DNA of 64,000 nucleotides from Paralvinella palmiformis. Taxonomy: Eukaryota > Annelida > Polychaeta > Terebellida > Alvinellidae. The position numbers and the translations under genes are program-made. Positions 1-11,688 of this stretch are shown here, piece by piece. Numbering within the stretch: position 1 is the first letter of the stretch; every line of letters starts with the position of its first letter. Where the stretch lies: positions 1 through 64,000 of the forward strand of contig JAODUP010001137.1 of assembly GCA_025642065.1 (NCBI GenBank), written 5' to 3'. The notes beneath the pieces are model-generated. The model was not told where the DNA came from. It was given only the letters and a program-made list of their open reading frames with translations, and ran no database searches.

Positions 1-550
1 GGTCATGGAGTCTCAAGGCAAACACAGCCGTCCATGACCGAGTGCAACCAGTACCTCGCAGCCGGTTCCCTGCCTCAGGATCAGATCCAGTTCGGTGGCT
101 ATCGGGAACCTTGCTAGTATCGCACGGTGCTTGTTTCTCGGATCACCTAGCCTGTGAGCAACTGGGATGTTGAAGTTGCTGGCGTTAGGAACATGCATTA
201 CCTAGATGAGAAACTGTCTCACCACTGACACTGAGTCCTCGCCCTCTATCTCCTTGCCAATGTCCGTCGTGTCATCAAGCTTGAAAATTAAATTGTGTTT
301 CATGGAATGTTGCTTTAGATGTCTGATTTCATGACGAAGTCGATCTGTGACAATTTCCATGCATGACATTTTAGTGCATAGCAAGGAAACGGTGCGGATT
401 GAGCCTTCTCCATGACTTCAACTCTCCTCTCCAAGTTGTCCAGTCTGTCCAGCATCGCCTCTGTGTTGGCTTCAATCGAATTCAGCTTTTCCCAGGCAGA
501 AGCTGGAAATCCCTCGGGGCAGCCCACCCTTTTTGCTTTTGCCCATTGTT
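1..550 (-). mobile_element. Degraded non-LTR retrotransposon ORF1, 5' part
   Basis: Reading leftward from about 546, three short open stretches in different frames join into one ORF1-like protein. First comes a basic start (MGKSKK) followed by a coiled-coil-like segment around IEANTEAMLDRLDNLERRVEV. Then comes a stretch with KHNLIF, and then a part with PVAHRLGDPRNKHRAI and ARFPIATELDLILR. This order (basic tail, coiled coil, RRM-like RNA-binding core) is that of LINE ORF1 nucleic-acid chaperones, which bind the element's own RNA. At least two frameshifts separate the pieces, so it is a dead copy. The rest of the element would continue left of the window edge. Family is not determined. Confidence 0.6.
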
Positions 551-1053
551 ATGGTGTGTGTGCACAGTTAAATAATTAGGTTTATCAGTTTATATGCTGG
601 TCTTTAAATATAGTTAGACCAAATGCTCACAACCCACAGAAGAACAATGAGAGAGCAGTTTTTGAGTTCTACTTGGCGAATACCTGTTAATATGGCTAAC
701 ATTATTGTTGACTAAAAATGTCCAAATGTCGAAGAAAAAACGCAGATTTCTCAGTAGCCATCAAATAAATCCTAATTATTTTTAGATATTTCTAATCAGT
801 CCATATTCGTGTATCACAACGTCAATTTTCACATGTATATGCCATTAATATTCAAGGTAAATATCACTATTTCCGAGAGACAAATATGTTGTGACCACTA
901 GCTCGCCATGTAACTCTTTCTAGTTGACGGAGTAGAGTAGGCATTGGTGTGGTGGGTGTGTCCATGGCAATGATGCTTGTGAATATTGAGCTGATGTGCT
1001 CAGCAGGAAGGAATGGTAAGCACATTAGTCTTATGATTATAATAAACTATATA

Positions 1054-1057
<4 letters not shown>
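551..1057. other. Spacer without a recognised gene
   Basis: This is AT-rich sequence between the LINE fragment and the first TA microsatellite. A short reading frame from the ATG at 964 ends at a donor-like site at 1015. Its phase does not fit the first recognised FAM47E-like exon, so I do not call it an exon. Nothing else was recognised. Confidence 0.5.

Positions 1058-1094
<37 letters not shown>
1058..1094. repeat. (TA)n microsatellite
   Basis: An uninterrupted run of AT dinucleotides, the first of several similar runs upstream of the FAM47E-like gene. Confidence 0.95.
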
Positions 1095-1097
<3 letters not shown>

Positions 1098-1189
1098 GGT
1101 TTGCCCTGCTATATAACAAAATTTTCTACCTCGCAGGAAATATGCAGAAATATTTATATTTCACAATGTTTCATCCTCAACGAAATAAA

Positions 1190-2210
1190 TGATGCCAGAA
1201 AAACACTTACATTACTGCAACATCGTGCATTTAGCAACAATGTATTTTTATCTGAAATTCCATTTACGCTGTATCCATACGGTTACAGCAAAAATGGAAA
1301 AGCATGTAAATGGACAAGAGCACTTCTGATATGTCCGGATGTGGTATATGATTTCAGTTGAGTAGGGTGTGTTTTGGTCTGCCTGTGCAGTAGCCAAATT
1401 GGACACCTTCTTCCTTAACGTAACAGACCTTTGACAGCAGCAAACACACATAGATTGTACATAAAAAAATTACTTATTGGGGGGGGGGGTGACTTCAAAA
1501 TTAATCAATTTGGGAAAACAGCCATTACCAAAAATACCTCAAAATCATAGGGAAATTTTGTTTATAGTATTGCCACCCAACTGCATACCCCACGCTACAC
1601 CACTGTACAATTTCTACTGCAGCTAAGTAAAAAAAAAACGGATGGGGAATCCAGAATATGACTTCAGGGGCATTTGGTGGGATTTTAGATTCTCTGGTCA
1701 ACCTGAAGTACTGACTAGATTATGGTATGCTCCATGTTGAAACCGGTTCCTGTTTATGTCATGCACCCACCAGTGTTGTTTTCTTTGCTTATTGCATTTT
1801 TTAATTGCATAAATTTATATGCAGTAGCAATAAGTAACAAGTTCTGTTTCCAACAGAGATAGCTGCAATTTGGACTAGATTAGCCATGTTCTTGGCATGA
1901 AAATTTCAGTATTTATTCCTGAATAATCATTCTAAGGATGTAACCACGGGATAATGTTTTAATAATAATTTGAAACGGTATTTTTAGGCACTTATAATGT
2001 GTAAATATGTTTTCGCGAGTAACTGACACACAAACACCTGTTTTTTTTGTTGCTATCCATTCTGTATTTCTAGTGTATTGCCATGTTCTTGGTATGAAAA
2101 TCTTCAGCAAAAAAGACTGAAAACGCTCGGGAAAATGTTTATATGGAATCACGCAAATCGCATGCTGTATTATACTTTGTGTAGAGAAGCAATAGGTCAC
2201 GCCCCCATGA
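1190..2210 (+). repeat. Dispersed repeat, copy 1 of a family also at 41360-42220
   Basis: Blocks in this stretch recur in the same orientation and order near 41470-42200. Examples are the motif around AAATGGAAAA...GTAAATGGAC (about 1290, again about 41490), GGGGAATC.AGAATATGAC (about 1645, again about 41620), and CTGCAATTTGGACT then TTCTTG.TATGAAAAT (about 1865, again about 42095). This copy carries about 175 extra bases near 1905-2080, bounded by a repeat of CCATGTTCTTGG. No coding capacity was recognised. Confidence 0.55.
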
Positions 2211-2273
2211 CTGACTTCGCATTTTCATCACTTGCCTGTACTGCCTCGCTCTCCTTTTTACCCAGGAGAAACA

Positions 2274-2277
<4 letters not shown>

Positions 2278-2320
<43 letters not shown>
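2278..2320. repeat. (TA)n microsatellite
   Basis: A pure TA run. It is followed by a segment (CATTTATTCAAAGTTAGTAT and on) that is repeated, diverged, after the TA/CA run near 4300. Confidence 0.95.
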
Positions 2321-2322
<2 letters not shown>

Positions 2323-2538
2323 TCATTTATTCAAAGTTAGTATGGAATATACTTACACTAAATTACACTAAATGTAGTAGAAATGAAATTAATTTTGTAT
2401 TATGACAACATTTGTGGTTGTATTTGTGATCCTGATATATTGTAATTTGTATATGACATAATCTGTTGCAATATGTTATAATATTTTAATAGGTCATATT
2501 ACATTATGATATATATTTATGGTATGTATGCACTCCAG

Positions 2539-2541
<3 letters not shown>

Positions 2542-2578
<37 letters not shown>
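2542..2578. repeat. (TA)n microsatellite
   Basis: A pure TA run with flanking ACATACATACA-type motifs. Confidence 0.95.
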
Positions 2579-2584
<6 letters not shown>

Positions 2585-2922
2585 CATACATACAGTAGGC
2601 CCCCGTTATAACATGGTTGTTGGGGTCCAAAACCTGTTGAATGTGTTATAAGAGGACTGTGAAGCAAGACAGAGCATGCTCAGGTTGGGCAATAATAAAA
2701 GGGAGTCTGTATATTCACCTCGTTTTGCACCATCCTTGAAGATTACATACAAATGTTTATTTCATAAATGTTCCCAGTAATTGTTTAATCATTTGTTGAC
2801 TTAAAGTTAAACATAAATATTACTTCTGGAAATTATTTTGAACGTTTTTTTGGTCAGTGGTAGTTTTCATGGCATTTTGCATTAAATGCTCTGCCATGAA
2901 TCATGCATAAATTTAATCTAGG

Positions 2923-2929
<7 letters not shown>

Positions 2930-2967
<38 letters not shown>
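2930..2967. repeat. (TA)n microsatellite between 27-bp direct repeats
   Basis: This TA run sits between two identical 27-bp copies (2900-2926 and 3045-3071) beginning ATCATGCATAAATTTAATCT. Confidence 0.9.
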
Positions 2968-2971
<4 letters not shown>

Positions 2972-4190
2972 GCTAGTAATTCATTACTATGTAGGAACTT
3001 CATTTTGTATAGAAAACTATAATAAAAGTTAACAAATCAATATTATCATGCATAAATTTAATCTAGGTATAGTGTCTCCATTATAATGTGGTCTAGTAAA
3101 TGGCTAAAGTGGGCATGCTTCCCGCTCAGTTATGTAGACCGGAGATATACATTTTTGTGATTTTCCACAGTTAGGCTGCTAAAAATATATTGATCATACA
3201 CTCTGCCATTAACTTTTTATTTATTGTAAACCAAGACATTATGAATGGGCCTTAATTACACAAGACATCAATTAGTTAATTTAAGCATAGATAACCCAAC
3301 CATTACCCAATTAATTTCCATGAATAGACTGATTCCATTACCTCCGGCGCCACCATGTCTAAGAATCACTGTGTTGCACAGCAATTTACACATGTAGTGG
3401 CTGATAAATGTCTCACTGAAAAGATATATATAGGCTATTTAGCATTTATATTTGGGTTTTATATATAGTCCATTAAGGGTATGTGATCTCCAGTTAATAA
3501 TGTTGCATTTAATAGGAATGGCATAGACTTCATCCAATAGATATATGCCACTAAACTAAGTAACGTTCAGCCGATTTGCATGGCTGTCATGTTTTGGCCT
3601 GTCTAGTTCAAAATTACATTTTATGGAACCGTAGCCATCTGACATGACAATGTTATTGGATAAGATCGGTCTGGAAAGATCGATCTGCTCAGTCATTGGG
3701 TTATATCCTGATAAGTTTGGTGTTAAATCCTTTGGAAAGATACAATTGTTCAGCTGAAATAATAGTCTCAGTCTCCATGTAATATGAAATAATTTACTGA
3801 AAGATTTCCAGTATTTACTTTTAGTGCAAAGATGTCATCCCCTAATAACAGTGGGTACCATAGCTTTTTCTAACCCGAGACCGCAGTTGGTAACTGATTG
3901 AAATGTATTTCACCTGGATCGGTCTATTGTACATCAATTTACATCTATTATTTGTATAAAATATTTCCTTATAAAAATTTATATGTTTCCATACTCAACT
4001 CACAAAACAATGATAAATATCAAGAAAGATGTCAAAATTAAAATTTTATTCTACTGGAGTAAAATAGGAGATGATTCCAGAAATACAGAAAGGTGAATCA
4101 CATGTCAGAGCTAGTGTTCCACAATACTGTTTCAAATCCTTCCCCCCAATTAGAATGGAAACAGTTGTTTCATTTATACAGTCACATCTC

Positions 4191-4194
<4 letters not shown>

Positions 4195-4229
<35 letters not shown>

Positions 4230-4244
4230 TGTGTGTGTGTGTGT

Positions 4245-4286
<42 letters not shown>

Positions 4287-4302
4287 CACACACACACACA
4301 TT
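4195..4302. repeat. Compound TA / GT / TA / CA microsatellite
   Basis: A TA run is followed by a GT run (about 4229-4243), a second TA run and a CA run (about 4283-4300). The GT and CA tracts are complementary, so the block could fold into a hairpin. Confidence 0.9.
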
Positions 4303-4547
4303 CATCTATTCAAAATTAGTATGTAATATATTAACAGTAAATATATTAGAATATAAAATTAATTTAATAATATGTCAAAATTTGTTGTATTTTGTGGATC
4401 ATAATATATAACATTATTTACATATTCTAGATGACACCTTGGCATATCCTTAGAAAGGGTATTGGTTCATGTGTATATGAAATGTTATGTTATATAGGTG
4501 TATGTCTGTTATTATGAAACTAGGTTATTCATTTTGTTATTCTTGAC

Positions 4548-7500
4548 ATGTTTAGGTATAAAGAAAGGTTACACATAAAATACATCAAGTCATTAAATCC
4601 AAAAGATACGTCGCCATTTCTCAATGGGAAAAACTGGACATTTATGAAAGATGGCTTGGATGATTTTAGAGATGGCTTACCACCACCGGTAGAAGGCGAT
4701 GTTTTAATTAAGGTACAGTTCTGTTGGATTTGGGTATCTTTACATCAGTTTTGAGGTTAGATATTTCTTTGTGTAGTAAATGATTTTGTAAAAAATAAGG
4801 GGGGGCGTTGATTTTTAGTATGTTACATTGTTAATTCTGTGCCAGATAGAAATTGTTCATCTGTTCTCATGAAATATATGTTTTTATTTCTAAACTAAGT
4901 ATATTCATGAACTTTATCTGATGGCATTTATTCCAGGGTCCTAGAGGTTTTAGTCCAAATATTCAGGGCAGCAGTGACAATCTAAGCACCGTTAAACAGC
5001 CAGCTGTCAGAGGACGTTTCAGCAAGGATGAAATATGTTTTACAAGGGCTACTCCGCTCCAACAACAAAGACGAGATCACATCGAAGAGATAGAATATGG
5101 CTTGCTGCAGCATCCACTAGCACTGTATCCTCACCTTGAAGAAGGTCTGCCTCCTGATGTAAGGTTTAGTAAAAAGAAGTTGTCATGATTGTCACATATG
5201 ATTGATTATGCTTAAACGGTAATAACAACTAATTCTAACCCCCCCCCTATCTAAAATGTCTAGAAATTATGTGAATAATTTTCCTTTTAGCACTCTTAAC
5301 ACATTAATATTGGTGAAAGTTGTCCTGGAGAGGATTATCATAGTTTTTCCAAAACTTCTTTGTTTCTCTATCAGAAGTTGACCTTGTATTTTTGCCAACT
5401 TGAAAACAGCTCAGTTACTACAATCTTAGACTTAGAGATTTATAGTTATCTGTTTAAAAAATTATAATTATGTGTTCTGTATGAAGCATGCCTAAAACAT
5501 AAATTGACAATAATTATACAAGCAGTGAGAAAGGGGAGCACTTTATTGTGGTGATCATAAAACATTTATTCAAATAATATATTATATCAGTTTTGGGGTA
5601 CTTCCATAATGCGGTTGGTGCCATCCTGTGCTACAGGCTCCCTCATTATGCAGTTGTACAGTAGTGTTACTTGTTTACGTGGGATGCTTCATTTAATCGT
5701 CTAACTTCCCTGGGATGTGACTCCTTGTTGATATATCATAGGTGTGACCAGTGTCAACACCAAAGAAAGTAATCACTCTTTCATTAAGCTAATAATTTCT
5801 TTGCATTGGATTTCCTGACATGTTAAATAAAAGTAAACCACCCTTCACTCCCCCAGATGCTGTCATATCACAAAATAAGGTTTATTTAAAAAAATGTACA
5901 GTCTTATATGATTAACAGATTATTATCATGCTTTGTTGATATTCATTAGAATATATGAAAGCTTATTTAGGTACTCTGCCAGTTGATTTGCATATTTTTT
6001 GCCAACCTGTAGCTGTTTTTATTTTGCCATTGCAGATGGACTTAATCTTTGTTTGTCATTCACAAATTCACACATTGTTTTAATCATAGTGTATGAATTA
6101 TGCAGTCACGACGAAAGTTTGTGATTGTATCAGGCCTCGTGTAACAGAGTAAAACATTACTAGTAGTAGATATCATATTTTGAGGATTCAGTTTTAATTG
6201 TTATTGGTAATTCATATAGTTATATAAAATCTGTATTAGTACATACATACATACATACATACATATAATGTCCAGACTGTCTTAAAACAATCTGAATTAT
6301 GAATAAAAATGAAGAATTAAATCTATATTTTTGCTAATGTAGCAAATATAATAATATTGATTTAAATCGACTAACAAACATTGTTCTAATTATAGAATTC
6401 ATGTATTCAATATAAGTTACCATTTAGTAAGTGAGTGTGTGAATAAATGAATGAGTGAGTCGGGTGTTTTCTCAGGGTACTGATCACAACATAAAGCTTA
6501 GAGGCAAATCCCTAGGGAAACATCCTACAAACACAGGTATAAATTGCATTCGAACCCATAACTTAAATGTTTTTCACAAATCTATACGTAACATCCTTAT
6601 GTATTGTTTACATTTATAATGTTATCTTAGTAAGACATAATAATGTTATTGTATATTCAAATATGATATGTAACTGTATTTTCTTTTTGAATACTAATTG
6701 TAAATTATTTCCCACCAATATACTTAATATATAGAATTTGGCTTTTTCAGATTTTTGAGGATGTTGTTGATGTGCTTGACCCAGAGATGAATTTGGCATC
6801 AGATGAAGAGAATGATGGTATCGATAATGAAACAGAATCACGTATTTCACGACAAACAAAGTCCAGACTTTCCCAAATTTCTGAAGCTGAGTAAGTAGTT
6901 CATCTTTCCAATTACTGTCTGATGTTTTTACACAATTACATGATCATGTGTAACTTAATCACATCTGTTTTCATATTTTGAAATTATTTATATATAGACA
7001 GACAGATAGAAAGATAGAGAGAAAGAAAGATTAAAATCATGACATCCTTGTGAAAACTTTTATCATACATATGGGATAGTAAAACAAATGGATTTTGAAT
7101 GATCTGTCAAACAGGAGACAGTTTGTCAATCTCAAAGACAACAAATCTAGTATGCAAAAGATACAATGTGGCGTACCTCAGGGATCCATCTTGGAACCAC
7201 TACTATATCTAATATATCAATGATATTGCAAAGTGCACAATTGGAAATATTCTGTTCTTTGCTGATGACACATCCCTGTGTATATCTGATTGCAATTTAG
7301 TCGAGTTATTTGCAGATGTGAAGATAAACAAATTATTCAATTGGTTCTGTGCAAATAGACTATCCTTTAATAATAAAAAAACTAACTTTTTGTCATAAGA
7401 AACTCAAATAATCCTGTTAATTCAAATTCAACTGAACAAAAACTGTATATTAACAGAACACCTAACTCAAATAGGATCATAATTTCATGAAAAATACACT

Positions 7501-10500
7501 AAAAACCACCTAGCTCAAATTGATGAGAAGATATCGTATGCCCTCATCATTATTAATCAAACCAAACATGTCCTATCAGTAAACAGTCTAAAAACTCTAT
7601 GTTAGGCATAAAATCAACCTCACCTCTCATATGGAATCTTAGCTTGGGGGAGTACTAACTCCTCTGCCATTAATAAAATAGAACTTCTATGGAAACATGC
7701 CATAAGAACTATAAACAGAACAAATTACAACAGTCACACTGAACCATTATTTAAAAATTTGTATCTTGAAATTAAATGATCTGTATGAATCCCAAGTAGC
7801 ACTTTTTAAGCATTACTATGTATCTAATATATTACCTATATTCTTTGATAAAATCCAGGATGATCACCAGACAATCTAATCAAATGTACGGTGGGCAGCG
7901 TAAGACCAACTTTGCAGGAAAATTGCCACTCTGTAAATTCCCTCTTATATGGAATAGGTGGTGTAATATTATCTCAAATCTTTCTTCATGAAGCCAGTTC
8001 AAGAAACAGTTGAACTGTTTCATATTATCATGATATTCTAATTCACTGAACTCCTCCAAAAAAAGATGCAGAGATTGTTTTGGAAACTAGGTTGGTTTCC
8101 AAAATTATTTGTATATAAGAGATCCTGATCAAACTAAAACATATAACTTAACAGTACACTGTATTATCTTTCCTTCGTAACATTACCCGACTTGGTCTTA
8201 CAATAAAAAATCTTATCATCCCATCACCCTGCCACTCATCCTTCGGTTTGCCCCGAACTATTTCATTCGGCCTCTCTCATCGTTCTTTTTTACGTTTATA
8301 AAATAAACTGTAGATGTCATATGTTGGAGTCAGTGAGAAGACAGCTTCGGCTACACTGGCCCATCAGTCTCCTTTGACAATACTCTCTTCTGCTATTGCA
8401 TTATATCTATTGTATGCATGATATTGGTAATGTCTGAATCAGGGTTGTTGTGGGGGGGGGGTTTACTGTTAAAAAAAACCTGTTAAAATGTAAAAACCTA
8501 CTATGGATAACATAAAAAACACGAACAAAAATTGTATGACCAGTCATAGTGTACATCATTAAGTAATCATGACTCGACGACATAGCTATCAATATCTATC
8601 TGTATGTCTATATCAGGGTGTTGTGCAGGGGAAATCTAGAACTGAATCTGGAGCTTGGGTGTTTCTCTCTGGATAACACAACTGGTCCAGGATTTGAGGC
8701 AGAATCTGTCAGATATTCTGGCAGCATTGCTCGCTTGTTGATGACCACATTTCTTACATTTAGCATATTTTATCTTGCCAGCAGTTACACGAAGAAAGTG
8801 TTATCACGTAGAGTTTTGTGGCATTCCACCTTTATACACGGATAACACTGTGTTGCAATGAACAGGCATTATTAAATCTGTTACATTTGATGTCATTGTG
8901 ATATTTACAGTAACGGTTGAATTTTTATAGGAAATATAAATTCTTTGATGTTTAATTTCATTACTGGTAATAAGCAGTATTAATAACGTCTGTGTAAAAT
9001 ACCTACCGACCCTGATCTTACATCAGTTCTTTTTGTCGGCTGATTATAAATCAATAGGATCATCAACACTCGAAAGAAATACAAACTTTCCATCAGACTC
9101 TTAATATTTGTCAGCTCATTTATTTTTAATTTGGAATTATGAATTATGAAAATCATCTGATTACAAATTGTGTGATTAATCGAATCTGATAGTTTTGTAG
9201 GTTAATGTACATGAATTGTTGATTTGTTCAATTTTTGAAATAAATGAATCTACATCTACAGATAAAAGTATATTTCATTCAGTTAAATTGCAATGCTTTT
9301 CAAGAAACTAGTGTTTACTTGAAATAGAGAATACAGAAAACAGTCAAGTTTATACATTTATCAGTCGGATAGTTTTTCAAACATGTTTATGCATTTTTAT
9401 TCGATTTACAGCCATCAGTTTGTTATAGAGTATTTCATCTATAAACTGCCCATAAACTGATATTCATGTCTGAAATTTACTTTGGTATGATCTATCATCA
9501 CTTATGGCTCTTTATTGTAATTTCAAAATATTTTGTATCAATAAGGCCAGTGGTTGCCAAATCTGTGGCTATAGAATGGTAAGTTGATATTAACATGTAG
9601 TTTATTATCTTTCTACTTGCATGTGGCGTGATGGCATTTTAGTGGTTCTTTATCCTGTAGTTTATTTATGTATTTTTATTATTTAGATGTCATATTTTTA
9701 TTGTTACTAGGAACTTTGTACACTTAGTTTCTAGCTATAGAATCAATTAATCACTTCTCGGTATAGTCAATATTTCTTTCACTGGGAGCACATTCTTGCC
9801 TTTTTGTGATCTTTATATATTGGATATTTGAATTTCATTTTGTAATTAGTGGTGACATTCAGTGAAAATGCATAATAGTGTATCAATAGTAAATCCCTCT
9901 TGATCTTATTTCAATAAATCAAGTGAAGTATATTGATTGAGCTGTAAGTAAGTTTGTAAAGATAATATTAGCATCTATGAGACTCCATGATGTTTTAGGT
10001 ATTATTATATTACATATTATTTATGTAGTGCCTTTGAATAACTCCTGCTAGTAAGGGTGCTTTATTAAATGTACATTATTATTATTATTATTAAGACAGA
10101 ATTGTGCATATTCAGAAGGAACCTTCATATTTTTGTAAATTAAATATTAGAAACATGAATCAATGGGATTTCATATATATAATTTTAATGCACACTGGTT
10201 CAGTATCCCCATTAATAAATTAAGTGAAGTCATAATTTGATAACTTTCTTATCAACTAGCTCTGATGAGCAAACAGTGCGCAATCCTTATCGATGGCTTC
10301 CTAAAAAAGAAGAAAAGGACAAAACTGATAAAAAGAAAGCAGCACAGCGACATCTTGAGGCGCCATCTGAGGTAAATTGACTCTGGTGCTGAAGAAAATA
10401 AAATCTTAAACAGATCATCCTTGTTAAAAGCACAGGTTATATTTTGACCGATTCTGATAGTTTTTAGATAATTCCAGTTAATAGTTTGTGATGGTTTGCT

Positions 10501-11651
10501 AAGACAGTTACGCATGTGCACCAGCGATGACTGGAAATAAGTTCACCAGTTTATTTGTTATGCATAATAAAATGTAGAAATAATTCGTTTCGTATGCATT
10601 TATTTTCTAATCAGAAAATTAAGTAAAAGTTTGTTTTCTCGCTGTTAGGACGAACACATCAAGAATGTGACCAAAGAGTTTTGTGAGTGGGTGGCCAGTC
10701 TCGGTGGTGAAAGCAACAATATTGAAGAGTCAACAATCACCAGTCTTTTCGCCAGTGGCTATGAGACAAAGCCGGCACTCTCTGTACCTATACACGTCGT
10801 AGAGCTAACCAATGTGCCACCAGAGCTGAGAATGTCTGCTGTTGTGCCACCTCCAGAACAGCTACAAGAAAAACCTGAAAATGTTGAAGTGAAGACAGGT
10901 GGGGTATGTATATAGAATGATGATGATGGTGATTGCTGTTTTATGGCCACTTTTGTGCACAAGGTAGGCTAAATGGGCCGAGCGACCTCCAAAGGTAATG
11001 AGGCTAAGTCAATGACGAAACAACTTTCAGATATGCCCACGCTGGGATTTGAACACGGGTGGTAGTGATCTGTAGTCCAACACGCTACTGCTAGACCACG
11101 GAGGCACCCCATGTATATAGAATGAAATGATGATGACACTGATGCAGAATTATAAATATATTATTGCAGCCTAACTGATATTGCTTTGGACAGTAATTGA
11201 AGGCTCAATATGTCAGCATCCGGTGACATATACAACTTGATTATGTGCATTTATATGACTTGTGTAGACTACATTTACAAGTATTAATTTAATTAGTATT
11301 TTTAGTGATTGCTTGTTGTTGGGTTCATTTTCTTGTATATTTTGTTGAGTAATTAGCAGACATCGTGGTCTTGCATTGGCGTTTCTTGACTAAAAGATCA
11401 AAAGGTTCATTCTAGTCTGATTGATTTTCTCAACACAAGTTTAGTTAGGCTAGAAAAGTTATCTCGTATTTACAGTAGGTAACTTACAGTTTTCCTTAAA
11501 TGATGCCCATAGTAAATTAAAGAAACAATTTAAGGTTTCAAGATGTTAGTTAATTTAACCAACCTTCTAAGATTGAAATTTCCAGACTCAGGTGCTAAAC
11601 ATCCACAAGTCATTATTGTTTACATACACAACTCCACCTATTGGTAACCTT

Positions 11652-11688
<37 letters not shown>

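Larger units (their letters stand above)
2211..4547. other. Upstream spacer, repeat-rich
   Basis: Four long TA runs (about 2278-2320, 2542-2578, 2930-2967, 4195-4280) are separated by AT-rich sequence. Segments after the first and last runs (2320-2460 and 4300-4420) resemble each other. A perfect 27-bp direct repeat lies at 2900-2926 and 3045-3071. Around 2596 and again around 3071 is a GTTATAAC/ATTATAAT motif that looks like the end of a DNA transposon. The 5' exon(s) of the FAM47E-like gene may lie here but could not be recognised. Confidence 0.5.

Noticed and set aside
964..1014. Possible first exon of the FAM47E-like gene (MAMMLVNIE...) ending at GTAAGC
   Set aside because: It ends in phase 1, while the exon at 4556 needs phase 2; joining them gives an early stop and there is no homology support.
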